DNA from: Liriodendron chinense
Lineage: Eukaryota > Streptophyta > Magnoliopsida > Magnoliales > Magnoliaceae
Direction of reading: 5' to 3'
Length of the DNA: 64,000 nucleotides
Assembly: GCA_003013855.2 (NCBI GenBank)
Contig: PVNU02004149.1
Coordinates: forward strand, 62,001-126,000
Positions 11,441 through 22,790 of the stretch are shown here, in pieces; position 1 is the first letter of the stretch, and each line of letters starts with the position of its first letter. Position numbers and translations under genes: made by a program. The notes beneath the pieces are model-generated. The model saw nothing but the letters and a program-made list of their open reading frames with translations, was not told where the DNA came from and made no database searches.

Positions 11441-12706
11441 ATTGACCTCGTGCCCGGTACTGCGCCTATCTCAAAGGCCCCATACCGTATGGCACCATTG
11501 GAGTTGCGAGAGCTGCAGAAGCAGTTGAACAAGTTGCGGGAACTAGGCTTCATCCGTCCAAGCAATTCACCGTGGGGAGTGCCGGTACTCTTCGTGAAGA
11601 AGAAGGATGGCTCAATGAGGCTCTGCGTGGATTACCGCAAGCTCAACAAGGTCACGATTAAGAATAGGTGCCCACTTTCGAGGATCGATGATTTATTTGA
11701 CCAGTTGCGAGAGGCCCAGTTCTTTTCAAAGATTGATCTACGGTCCGGTTATCATCAGGTCCGTGTCCGAGAGGAGGATATCCCGAAGACGGCATTCAGG
11801 ACGCATTACGGTCATTTTGAGTTCCAGGTCATGTCCTTCGGACTGACCAATGCACCCGCTATGTTCATGCAATTGATGAACGAGGTCTTTTGTCCCTACC
11901 TTGATCAGTTCGTTGTGATGTTCATTGATGACATTCTGATCTATTCGAGGTCTCGGGAGGAGTATGCGCAGGATCTGGAGATCACCTTGCAAACCCTCCG
12001 CACATACCAGCTTTATGCGAAGTTAGAGAAGTGCGAGTTTTGGCAGGAGGAGGTGAAGTTCCTCAGTCATGTTGTGACGAGGCAGGGAGTAGCAGTGGAT
12101 CCGGTGAAGATTGACGCCGTGCGTCAGTGGGGTCAGCCCACGAACACGTCCGAAATTCGGAGTTTCCTGGGGTTAGCAGGTTATTATCGTCATTTCATCG
12201 AGGACTTCTCTTGTATTGCAGCCCCGCTAACCAGGTTGACCCGAAAGGGCGCTGAGTTCGTTTGGAGTGATGCCTGTAAGCGAGCATTTGTAGAACTGAA
12301 GGACCGTCTTACTTCTACACCAGTCCTCACTCTTCCCTCCGGGAGTGAAGGATTCATGGTTTTTACAGATGCCTCGCATATTGGTTTGGGTGCTGTCCTG
12401 ATGCAGCATGGTAGACCCGTGGCCTTCGCGTCTCGCCAGCTTAAGGTCCATGAGTAGAACTACCCCACGCATGATCTGGAGCTAGCAGCGCTAGTCTTCG
12501 CACTGAAGGTGTGGAGGCACTATCTTTATGGGGTCAGGTTCGAGCTCTTTTCCGACCACAAGAGCCTGAAATACCTCTTCTCGCAGTCCAAGTTGAACAT
12601 GAGGCAGAGACGCTAGATGGAGCTCTTGAAGGAATATGATTTTGATCTTCAGTACCACCCTGGAAAGGCCAACGTGGTGGCAAATGCCCTTAGCCGTCAA
12701 CCATGA
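11441..12706 (+). pseudogene. pol: E2 reverse transcriptase and RNase H
   Basis: Ty3/gypsy RT and RNase H. RT motifs are clear: SPWGVPVLFVKKKDGS, LCVDYRKLNKVT, FSKIDLRSGYHQV, SFGLTNAPAMF and the catalytic FIDDILIYS. The connection FLGLAGYYRHFI leads to RNase H with VFTDASHIGLGAVL. The frame is open from 11450 to the TAG at 12455. Further in-frame stops at 12614 (TGG to TAG in RRWMELL) and 12704 (CGA to TGA) lie in the RNase H tail, which still shows FSDHKSLKYLF and YHPGKANVVANALS. Catalytic residues of RT are present, but the polyprotein is not. Confidence 0.93.
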
Positions 12707-12744
12707 GGCCTGGTGGCGCATATGATGGTCCGAGAGTGGAGGAT

Positions 12745-14258
12745 GCTAAGGAGGTTGCCGAGTATGATTTTGGACTGAGCTTGCAGTCTTCTATCGCACA
12801 GCTATCGAGCTTGTCGATTCAACCCTCTCTTGTTTCTAGGGTGATCGAGGCTCAACAGGCTGATCAGACGTTGCAGGATTATCGAGCAGAGGCCGCGTCA
12901 GAGGGTCAGATAGATTGGTAGATTGGGTCAGATGGTGGACTTCGTTTAAGGGGTCGGTTGTGTGTCCCAGATATTCCATAGTTGCGCAAAGATCTTATGG
13001 ATGAGGCACACCGATCGAGGTTCACGATTCACCCAGGCTCTACCAAGACGTATCGTGATATGAGGAGGCAGTATTTTTGGGCCGATATGAAGCGTCAAAT
13101 TGCTAGTTTTGTGGCTGAGTGTGACACTTGCCAGCGTGTCAAGGCCGATCATCGCAAACCTCCAGGTCCCTTGCAGCCATTGAGTGTCCCGTTGTGGAAA
13201 TGGCAGCACGTGACCACAGACTTCATTATGGGCTTGCTGAGGACTAATCGCGGTCATGACGCCATCTGGGTTGTCATTGATCATTTGACAAAGTCAGAAC
13301 ATTTTCTTGCGATACGTGCGACCTGGCCATTAGACCAACTTGCAGAATTGTTTATCGAGGAGATTGTGAGGCTGCACGTGTCCCAGTTTCGATCGTTTCT
13401 GACCGAGATCCGAGATTTACATCACGGTTCTGGAGGAGTTTTCAGAAGACGATGGGGCCTGCCTTGAAGTTCAGCACCGCATGTCATCCTCAGACTGATG
13501 GACAGACCGAGAGGGTCAACCAGATCCTTGAGGACATGCTTCGAGCTTGTGTGTTGGATTTCTTAGGTAGTTGGGATAAACACCTGCGTCTGGCTGAGTT
13601 TGCATACAATAACAGCTACCAGGCGACTATCGGTATAGCTCCTTTTTAGGCGTTGTATGGTAGACCTTGTAGGTCTCCTAGTTGTTGGGCCGAGGTTAGA
13701 GAACATCATCTCCTAGGTCCCGAGCTTGTGCAGAGGACATGAGAGGCTATCGATATTATCAGGCAGAGGATGCGCACAGCTCAGAGTCGACAGAAGAGCT
13801 TTGCAGATCGTCGATGTCGTCCCTTAGAGTTTTCCATTGGGGATCGTGTGTATCTCAGGGTCTCGCCCATGAAGGGCGTGATTCGTTTTGGAGCCAAGGG
13901 GAAGCTTGCCCCGAGATTCATTGGACCCTTCGAGATCACTGGGCGCGTTGGCATCGTGGCCTATCAGCTTGCCTTGCCACTTCAGTTGTCTAGCTTCCAC
14001 AATGTTTTTCATGCTTCTATGTTGCGGAAGTGTGAGTCAGATGTGGTTCCCGTGATAGATTGGCAGCCGTTGGAAGTTCATGAGGATGCTTCTTACATTA
14101 AGCAGCCGGTTCGTATCCTTGACCGGAAGGAGCAGGTCCTCCGGACCAAGGTCATTCCTTTGGTGAAGGTCCAGTGGAGTCATCATAACGCAGATGAGGC
14201 ATCGTGGGAGCGAGAGGTAGAGATTCGTGAGTCTTATCCCCATCGTTTTTATGATTGA
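12745..14258 (+). pseudogene. E2 integrase with C-terminal chromodomain
   Basis: The frame changes near 12745. Stops follow at 12919 and 12979 (both CAG to TAG against E3). The HHCC zinc domain is present (HRSRFTIHPGS ... CDTCQRV), as is the first catalytic Asp (TTDFIMGL). One base is lost near 13377, so the VSDRDPRF region with the second Asp is out of frame. ACHPQTDGQTERVNQ with the catalytic Glu is in the third frame, with stops at 13647 and 13740. The C-terminal part has FSIGDRVYLRVSP and LAPRFIGPFEI, and ends with a chromodomain (PVRILDRKEQVLRTK, VKVQWSHH, ASWERE) at about 14095-14255. That tail places E2 in the Tekay/Del chromovirus lineage. Confidence 0.93.
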
Positions 14259-14377
14259 TTGTATCTGTATGATTGCTTTTCGCTTGTTATGCATATATAG
14301 TGATGCGATTCCCTTTTCTTATGATCTTCAGCTAGTTTGGGTTTGTATTGCAAATTTCGAGGATGAAATTTTTTGTT

Positions 14378-14389
14378 AGGAGGGGAGAG
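14378..14389 (+). other. E2 polypurine tract
   Basis: Purine run aggaggggagag directly before the LTR start at 14391, preceded by the conserved 'cgaggatgaaatttttt' also seen in E1. Confidence 0.87.
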
Positions 14390-14880
14390 TTGTAAGACCC
14401 GTACCCTTAATCGCCCTCTATATGCTTAATTTCCGGTGCCGGTACGTCCCGGATGGACCAGATTAGCGAGCCTTGATCGCGACCCTATTTGAGTACCGCA
14501 TCAACCCAAGACCTATACCCCGGCGACCGCGTAGGCGGTGCAATTCCAACGCCGCGCGGCACGCCCCATTGCGATACCCGGTGTGAAAGTTGTGTCATTT
14601 GCGTAATCCGAGGTGGGCCGCGCAACGTGCGTGTGGCGTGGGCCCCACTTGCACAAATCCCAAGAACATGTCAAATCAATCAAATCAAGCACCATCACCC
14701 TCACCCATACCCCTCTCATCACCCTACTCTACACACCCCACACCCACCTCATCACTCTCTCACCTTCAAAGTCAACCAAAGCCCTACTACCCATACCTCC
14801 CATACCCCCCTCCCATGCTAGCCACCACCACCATCATCACCCTATGCTCCCTCCTCTCTACCCATACATTACCATACGTA

Positions 14881-14882
<2 letters not shown>

Positions 14883-14911
<29 letters not shown>

Positions 14912-15154
14912 TGGTGGCCTTCTCACTTTTCAAATTTTGCAAGAGAGAGGAAGGAGAGAAAGAGAAAGATTTGAGAGAGAGAGAGAGAGAGAAGAAAGAG
15001 ATTTGAGTGATCAAGAGAGAGATAGAGAGAGATTAGAGAGATTGAGGGTGGAGATCAGGCTTGGAGGACCTCAACCACCGTCTGGACCGTCCGATCGACA
15101 ACCCGACCCAATCCAACCATCCAACCATCCTTCGAGGTGAGTGCAAGGGGGACA

Positions 15155-15188
<34 letters not shown>
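14883..15188. repeat. G29 and C31 homopolymers about 250 bp apart
   Basis: An uninterrupted G run spans 14883-14911 and a C run 15158-15188, with (GA)n purine tracts between them. The two runs are complementary to each other. Confidence 0.95.
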
Positions 15189-18100
15189 ATTTTCTTAATT
15201 TCCTTGGGCCCACCTTGTGATGGGCAATGAGATGGATGGGCTGGATTGTCCATGAATGGGCCCCACGAGATAAATAAAATAAAATAAAATAAATGGGGAG
15301 AAAGGGCAGCCGCTGGACAGACAGCCCAGCAGCGCCTAGCCTTGGGCGTTGGCAGTCGGTCCCCACTCCTGGGACCCACCTTGATGCATGTATTCGATCC
15401 ACCCCGTCCATCTGTTTCTCCAGCTCATTTTAGGGCTGGACACCAAAACTGAAGCTGATCCAGATCTCAGGTGGACCACACCATAAAAAACAGTGGAGAT
15501 AGGGATGTCCACTGTCGAAACTTCTTGGGCCCACCATGATGTTTGCAAACGTTTTTACCTGTCCAATATTTGACTCTACGGGTTCCTCATGAGCTAAGGA
15601 ACCTGATGAAGGGCGTGGATCATACCCATGTGGGCCCCACTTGAAATAAACAAAGAAGAAGAAAAAAAAACAAAACAGAAAAACGTCAGACGCTAGACGT
15701 TCACAGCGTCAGAGACGCTGGAACATCCAGCGTCACTTGGACGCCGTTAATGGGGTCCCCACTCGTGGGACCCACCTTGATGTTTGTGTTAAATCCACAC
15801 CGTCCATCTGTTTTCTCATATCCTAATACGGCCAGAGCCCGAACATGAAGCCGATCCAAATCTTAAGCGGACCGCACAACAGGAAACAGTGAAGAGGATG
15901 GTGCCTACTGTTGGACCATCTTTGGCCCACCTTAATGTTTCTAGACTGAATCAGGTACCCAATATTAGGCTCATTGGGTCCCCCATGAGCCAAGGAACCT
16001 AATGAACGGAGTAGATCACCCTTATGTGGGCCCCACTCGATCAAAACCACTCAAAAAAAAAGAAAGGAAACAAGAAGCAGAGGCGTCTTTGACGCTGAGC
16101 ATACCAGCGTCCACGGACGCTGGCTCGTGAGGCCAGCTGGTGGCCCACTCGTGGGTCCCACCATGATGCATGTGCTGTATCCACACCGTCCATCCATTTG
16201 GGGAGATCATTTTAGGGCATGATCTCAAGGATGAGACAGATCCAAATCTCAAGGGGGCCTCACCACAGAAACCAGTGGGGACAGTGACCCCACCGTTGAA
16301 ACCTTCCTATGGCCCACCATGATGTTTATTTGAGATCCAACCTGTTCATAAGTTCACACATGCATGGAAGAAGGGAAAACAAAAATATCAGCTTGATCGA
16401 AAACTTTTGTGGGCCCCACTTGTTGAGAGCAAAAGAGAAAAAAAAGGACAAAAAAAAGAACGTGGGCGCTGGACAGACAGCGTCCAGGGGACACTGCTGC
16501 CCAGCAGCGTAGCCTCTTTGGGCTTGACAATGGGCCCCACTCGTTGGGCCCACCGAGAATGTATGTGCCTTATCTATTCAGTCCTTATGTTTTTCCAGCT
16601 CATTTTAGTGGCTGAGCCCAAAATTTAAGCATATCCAAATGTCAAGTGGACCATGCCACGGGACAACAGTGGGAATAATGATCTCTACCGTTGAAACCTT
16701 TCCAGGCTCTACAGTAATGTTCATTTGTCATCCAACCTGTTCATAAGATCACATGGATATGGATGAAGGAGAAAACACAAATATCTGCTTGATTCAAACT
16801 TCTTAGAACCAGTTGGGTACCACGCTGCCCAGCAGGTGGCCCACCCTATGGGTCCCAACGTGATGTATCTATTAGCTCCACCTGATGTATCTATTCTATT
16901 CATGCTGCCCATCTATTTTTCCATATTATTTTAGGATATGGCCCCAACAATGAGGCAAATCCAGATGTTAGGTGAGCCACACCCGCAGGAAGTAGTCATT
17001 GATGCCCATCATTGAAAACTTCCTTGGGGCCACTCTATTGTTTAATTTTCATCCAAATAGAGGTTTTGGGCCCATCTTTGGGTTCCACCTTGATGGATGT
17101 ATTGTGTACCATGCCACCCGTCTTGATTGACGCATGGGGCCTGATTTAAATGGGCTTCACTTAGAAAATGGTGGTGCTTGAATACCTACCACTGAAACTT
17201 CCTAAGACTGCTGAAGTACATTTGCTATCCGACCAGTGGGCGGGGCCCACCATGGTCCTTCCTTTGATACATATGTTTTTATCCATGCCGTACACCTATT
17301 TTGTCGGCCTACTTTGTATGTGCAAGCCCAAGTATGGGGCCGATGTGGTCTCAAGTGGGCTATGCCACGAAGACCTTTACATTTCCAATGGGAGCCACAG
17401 TTCGGGTCCCACTCTCTGTATATATTGGGCCTTTTAAGGCCAATGTTACATCATACGTTTGGTAACATGCTAGTATGATTAGCTTGATATGTCACACTGA
17501 TAACATGCTTAGTATAATGAATACCATGCTCATTCATATGCCCATACGCATCATTTGTATGCCTGTTATGGATCATGATTAACCATAGCATATTCTAATT
17601 GGCTTGTTATACTTAGGGGACCCGTGTGAGACAGGGTCGCCCCACATGATTGCGTAGTATGCGTAAGTTTGGTGCATGACTTGAATTGTATGACTCATGC
17701 TTTTCGCATTATGTATGTCACGATCGTTTTCGTACCCTAGTAGCATCGGGGTGGTGGCCACCATAGTCACATCGTGGTTGGCAGTATTGGACACCGGAAA
17801 CTTGTTCTAGTACGTGGGCGCTATGGATGTCCTTGGGTGAAAGTCCCTAAACCCTGTGGTACCAGTAGGATGCTCCAATGTCGAGACCGAGTGGATAACA
17901 TGAGCGCCCGTGTGCCAAATACCAGTAGGCCGCGTCTTCCACTGTGATGAGGTCGGTTGGAAAGGGATGTAACCTTATCCGCCCGGGTGCAGTGGGCTAT
18001 AAGCTAGGTCAAGTCTGACCAGCTCATGGAATGGGTCCGCTATCGGCGAGCTGGGTGGGCATTGGCATACCACTGACGAGGCGGATAGTGAGGTCTTTTC

Positions 18101-18387
18101 TACTCGCTTGGTTATGCGCGCGATGTGCGGCGGCCAGTATTAGAGTATACTAGACCCCGGTGATGTCCCAGATGAGAACTATTTTGATATGTGGATTAGT
18201 TGAGGATTGACGTGGTTGCATTGCATCTCTAGCATGTCACACTCGGCCATTTAGGCCCTTGCATCGCATAGCCTTAGGATGGCTGATAGCATTCATGAAC
18301 TTGGTAACTTCGCACTCTACTACTTCCGCTTACTCTGATATCTGCATACTTGTTATATGCATCACACGTGCACACAGGCACTCTACT

Positions 18388-18405
18388 GAGCTTCTTAGGA
18401 AGCTC
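18388..18405 (+). other. Conserved LTR hairpin, E2 3' LTR copy
   Basis: GAGCTTC-ttag-GAAGCTC, identical to the copy in the E2 5' LTR at 9199-9216. Confidence 0.7.
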
Positions 18406-19623
18406 ATGCGCATTTGTTTACACTGCAGGTACTAGGGCACATCAGCAGCGTTGAGCGCGGTGCATGTTCCTGATATGTTGGGCTTTTGCTACATTTTGTA
18501 TTTCCCTTTCCAGCACTGTACTCAACAAACTTTATAGTGGATATTTGATGATGTTTTATGGTTTTAATTATGCTCCTTTATAAAAAAAAAAATTACCCTG
18601 AAAATCCTCCTAGTAGGATCTCAGGATCGGAACCTGGCATATGAGAGCTAGGAGCCGAGAATGAGATACTATGGAGGCTGTTGGAACCAAGGTCGGCGAT
18701 CGGGAATTTAGTGAGCCCGGTCCCCGGGTTTGGGGCGTGACAACAAACACTTCCAATAGCTTCTATTGAAAAGCTACAACCAGATTTGAGAAGATTAATA
18801 TAAATAGCAATTCTGAAGTTAAACTGAAGTAATCAATTAATAAAAGGCACTAGGGGTTCAAAGATCCACTTGTAGCAATCCTTGATGCTCAATTCACTGT
18901 GGTTTCTCACTTTCTCAACTAGAATCGAAATTAAGATCTATCTAGTCGGATGATAGAGCAGTTAAACCAAACAATCTGCCATATGTAAGAGCCATGTGTA
19001 TGATTCACTCAATACAAGCTAGGACGAGCACACTCAATTGGATAGGTCAGTCCCAATTCCAATAGACTAAGTTCACAATCATAACCATCATTAAGTCCAG
19101 TCACAAGACAAAGCTAGATCATGATTTGAACTTGATTCAAATCACATACACAGTCTCAAACATACTTCAGAATTCCATAAAAGTAGAACTTTGGTAGGAA
19201 GTTCCCACATGAAGATCATAATACTAGAGCGTATTCTAATTCCTCGGATCATACAGATCTAGACTAACACAAATCAATTAAGAACTCAAGTACTTATTCC
19301 AAACATCCATGAGTCATCATAAGACTAAGAAAAACTACTTAGAACTTGAATTAAACTTCAAACCATTGTTCATAAACATGAAATTCAATCTTAAAACCAA
19401 TTTAAACGAATTGAAACATCTTAGATTTACTACAAGCTTCACCTCTTAGCCCTAGCTAAGAGGTTTAGCCGTTCATGATCCAAGGAGACATGAAACAACT
19501 AAGAAAAATATAAAAATGAGAAAGCAAACTAGAAGGAGTTGTGAAACTCCGAAATCCACTTCCGCTGCCTCCCACCTTACTCAAACCTTTCTAAGATACC
19601 CTAGGAACGATCCCTAGGTGTCC

Positions 19624-19630
19624 TTTTATA
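19624..19630 (-). promoter_or_regulatory. A2 LTR TATA box
   Basis: ttttata, read TATAAAA on the minus strand, just 3' of the palindrome array at 19735-20005 in the direction of transcription. The same placement is seen in the other Athila LTRs. Confidence 0.6.
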
Positions 19631-19734
19631 GTGAGGAGGCTCCGCAGCATCAGAATCTTTCAGAAATTGTGTAAGTTTACGTACTGCGCAGAGAAATCTG
19701 GAACAGAATAGGAAGGTTTTCTGTTTACGCATGG

Positions 19735-20005
19735 CCGACCGGTCGCACGACCGGTCGGACTGGGCTGGCATACCGGTCACGACCGGTCGGACTGCGTGTT
19801 TGAACTATCCAGCGAGCATAAAGATGTATCCGACTTGTTGGCCGACCGGTCTTGACCGGTCGGGCCACTAGTCCAGGGAGTTCAGTAGAGGGGACGACCT
19901 ATTGGCCGACCGGTCTTGACTGGTCGGACCAACTGGTCCTTATCCAACAGTGTTCTGAGGGTAGCCGATAGGTCGGCCGATCGATCTGGACCGGTCGGCC
20001 CTTGA
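19735..20005 (-). repeat. GACCGGTC palindrome array in the U3 of A2
   Basis: About eight ACCGGTC cores. Several are paired as larger inverted repeats: CCGACCGGTC-gcac-GACCGGTCGG at the start and CCGACCGGTC-tt-GACCGGTCGG further on. The array ends about 105 bp upstream of the TATA box. Confidence 0.8.
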
Positions 20006-20253
20006 ACAATTTCTTCTTTTTCTTCTTTTTTTTTCTTTTCTTTTCTCCCTCTTTCTTCTTTGGTCTTTGGTCCACCTTGGGCCTTCATTCAAAGGGTCCT
20101 AATGTATCCTTTTTGGTCTCCAATGGGATGAAGTCCCTCTCATTCCTGCAATCATAGAATCATGTATTAAATTAGTCGTTAATTCATGAAAACCTTACAT
20201 AATGAGTGATGAATTGGGGTTAGAATATACACAATTAAGAGCTCAACAGCCCT

Positions 20254-20418
20254 TATATTGTTAAAGAACTTTTTCCCCATGGGGCTGTCAAGATAGAAAA
20301 TGCAGCAAATGGTAACTGTTTTAAAGTGAACAGACAACGCCTTAAACCATTCATTGAGAAATTTAATTCAGAGGACATGTCCATCACTCTGAATGATTCT
20401 GTATATCAAGATGATTGA
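20254..20418 (+). pseudogene. A1: C-terminal end of an Athila integrase
   Basis: Fifty-four codons and a TGA, reading from YIVKELFPHGAVKIEN to NDSVYQDD. It matches the ends of the minus-strand integrases at 37705-38184 and 61665-61889, with shared words VNRQRLKPF / NGQRLKLFF and SEDMSI. It is cut off upstream by the A2 LTR at 20248, so the rest of A1's gag-pol lies left of A2, outside the window. Confidence 0.85.
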
Positions 20419-21555
20419 TCTCCTAGTCTAACGGAGGTATAGAGTAGATTAGTTTTAGTCTGTTTTTTTATTTTTATTTGCTTTAGTAGATTTTGATACT
20501 GGAGGTAGACTTACATGATCGACTCTTTCAGGTACTATCGTTCTCACTCTCTTTTATTTTACCATTGCTCTCATGTTCATGCTCATTGCATATCTTTTTA
20601 CATTGAGGACAATGTAAGATTTGGTTGGGGGTGAGATATGATTTCTCATCTAGTAGTTTGTGGACATTTTGAGTAAAGTTAGTAGAAAATTTTCAATTTT
20701 TAAAACATCAAAATTCTATTGAAAAATTTTGTTTCTATGCACTTGAGATGTCATGAGTATGAAAGGATGAACGATGAATTGATATGATTTTAAAATTTCT
20801 AAATTAACTTATATGTGAATCTCCCTATTTGTTTGATCGATAGAACATTTGAACACTTTTGAGTCTAGTCCAAATTACATGATTCTCATGATTTAAAGGG
20901 ATTACTAGACTTGTAGATTGGTGGGACTGAAGATTTGAAGTGTTTAGGAACCAAGCCGAGGTACTTTGCCCATCCTTGTTCATAGTGAAAAAAAAAGAGA
21001 AAAGAATGAAAGATATGGATTTCTGAAAGTCTTATCTAATACATGAAGAAAACAAAAGAAAAGAAAAAGAGAAAGGAAAAAGAAAAGTATGGATATTATT
21101 GTATATTTGTGAAAATTTTCGAAAAGGGCTACCTATTACTAATCAGGGGATGGTCTACCCGTAACCAAAGCAAGAAATGGGAACTAGTGTGAAAGCCGTC
21201 GAAGGAACGGTAAGGCAAATTCTTGTCATAGGCAATTGGTTGATCTGTACACTCTTAGATCTTTGGTTTAGCTGATTTATGAAGAAGGTAAACCTAAAAA
21301 GTCATGAGATGAACATGCACAATGCACACTAGATCATTCATGTTCGGATTTGTCTATTTGTCAATAAATCGATGGGGATTTTATGTGAACACTTATTGTG
21401 TTTAGAAAATTTAAGAATTCAATCTCTCATCATTTAGTTTTTCTGATTTTTACACTTATATGTTTTAAAGTCTATAGAACTATAGTTTTCAAGAAAGAGT
21501 TAAGTTTTCGGAGAAAGGGATTATTTCACGCTTGTTTTGCTCGGGACTAGCAAAA
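20419..21555 (+). mobile_element. A1 3' noncoding tail
   Basis: About 1.1 kb between the integrase stop and the polypurine tract, with no ORF I can support and no env-like gene. It is similar to the tails of A3 (34529 onward) and A5 (60437-61660). Shared blocks are 'acaatgtaagatttggttggggg' near 20610, a purine-rich run around 20990-21090, and a 32-33 base block at 21186-21218 that is identical in all three copies. Confidence 0.75.
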
Positions 21556-21557
21556 TG

Positions 21558-21571
21558 CTGGTTTGGGGGTG
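21558..21571 (+). other. A1 polypurine tract
   Basis: ctggtttgggggtg directly before the LTR start TGTTGAGCTT. The reversed counterpart is at 34529-34545 in A3 (caccccctaaccagc). Confidence 0.75.
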
Positions 21572-21627
21572 TGTTGAGCTTCCAATTTATACATATTCTA
21601 ACCCATTACATCACATTATATGCATGG
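21572..21627 (+). mobile_element. A1 3' LTR, first 56 bp
   Basis: TGTTGAGCTTCCAATTTATA to catgg, interrupted by the Tat element T1. The LTR resumes at 27026. The 5-bp target duplication CATGG is at 21623-21627 and 27021-27025. Confidence 0.88.
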
Positions 21628-22379
21628 TGTTAATGACAAATTCTGGTAACAGATCTCCTTCTTGCTCTGAATGCGAATCCTCTCAAAAAAGACCCTCCTC
21701 CTCACCTGAAAACCAAAGAAGAAAACTAAGGGTGGCCAGCGCTCAGCCGTTGGCCCTCCGAAGCTTAAGTCAGATGTGACTTGATCATAAGATGAACTGT
21801 GAAACATGAGTTTAGAAATTGTATGTTTTTTCGTACCTTTACCATCTATGGGGCCATGTATTTATGCAAGTTAGGGTGATCCAGTCTGTTACGCTAGCCA
21901 CTACTGATTTCAGGGGATAAGATGCTTATCCTGTTAATTCTTAGGTAAGGTGATGGCTTAATCGATTTAAACATCTAGTTAATTACGTTCCTTGATGGAG
22001 ATCTCCTGTGGTTCAGAGCTACGAACAGAAGTAAGCCAAAAACCAGCCTATATGGGCTGCTGAGATTATGAAATGAGGAGCGTCCACACCAAACGACCAA
22101 AGACCAAGGTTGCTCGCAGGTTGCTCGCATAGCGGGGGTATCCCCTTTCGACGACCACGAGCAGGGCTACTCGAATGACGGCGATGTTCCCATCCTACGA
22201 CTAGCAACCAGCCCTGCTCACATATTAGGAATGTACAAGGTCACAGATCTATGTAATATACGAGATGCGACCAGGTAGGCTCGTTAGTCGAATGATCTGG
22301 TCGCGACTCTGCGGAGTCAGAGGTGCTCGCGGGTCGTGGGTCTTCAGACTTCTTCGACGACCAATTTTATTCTATAACA
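21628..22379 (-). mobile_element. T1 3' LTR (left)
   Basis: Its inner part from about 21828 matches 26471-27020, and its outer part resembles the solo LTR T2 at 62965 onward ('aagggtggccagcgctcagccgttggccctccg'). It ends ttctataaca at 22379, which reads TGTTATAG on the minus strand. A TATA-like ATAAATA (minus) lies at about 21857-21863. Confidence 0.8.
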
Positions 22380-22639
22380 GATGCCGCCCAAGTCCTTAGC
22401 ATTGAGGAGTTAAGCAAAGGACTTGCCTGTGAATGTAACCGCCCAGTGCATTTTTCAAAGGAGAAACCGTATATGATTGAGCCCGCATTTTTTAGCACCA
22501 GCTTTCCGCAGCTTTTCGACCAAGATCAAATGAACCGGCACTCGCCACGTGTCTCAGGAGTTAATGACCATGCCCGTTCGACTATCATGTCAAACGAATG
22601 GTCGTCGCGTGTCATTCAAATCTTGAAGGAATGATTGCT

Positions 22640-22647
22640 TATAAATA
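22640..22647 (+). promoter_or_regulatory. TATA box of the T1 antisense gene
   Basis: TATAAATA about 145 bp before the ATG at 22791, on the strand opposite to T1 transcription and outside the LTR. This suggests the PF04195 gene had its own promoter. Confidence 0.5.
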
Positions 22648-22790
22648 TCCGAAGCTTGCAGAGGTTTCTTCACTTTGAAGTTTCACTGAAGATTTATGAA
22701 AAAATCCTTCTTCTCTTCCTGTTTCTGTCTGTCTTTTGGCGTTTGTTTTTTGAGGTATTCTCCTTATCTTGCTTTCTTCCTTGAACGGAA

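Larger units (their letters stand above)
14391..18742 (+). mobile_element. E2 3' LTR (about 4.35 kb)
   Basis: Begins TGTAAGACCC and ends ggggcgtgaca. The right-hand 3.2 kb pairs with 6786-9552. It holds the same module cores and joint hairpins as the E1 LTR, for example near 15690-15740, 16085-16125 and 16470-16510. The 3' flank from 18743 (acaaa) is inside an Athila LTR. No gene seen. Confidence 0.92.
18743..20248 (-). mobile_element. A2: Athila LTR on the minus strand, left end outside the window
   Basis: Similar along its length to the minus-strand Athila LTRs at 32973-34528 and 58852-60436, for example the shared block around 'tacaagcttcacctcttagccctagctaagagg' near 19430. It ends gagctcaaca at 20248, the reverse complement of the LTR start TGTTGAGCTC. 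E2 is inserted about 85 bp inside its other edge. The adjoining sequence at 20249 is plus-strand Athila integrase, so A2 landed in that gene. Whether A2 is a solo LTR cannot be seen from here. Confidence 0.85.

Noticed and set aside
20419..21555. Env-like gene in the Athila 3' region
   Set aside because: Some Athila elements have one here, but no long ORF, signal peptide or membrane segment is seen in any of the three copies.
22323..22634. ORF of 103 codons beginning MLAGRGSSDFF
   Set aside because: It crosses the T1 LTR edge at 22379 and lies upstream of the TATA box of the PF04195 gene. No family resemblance.
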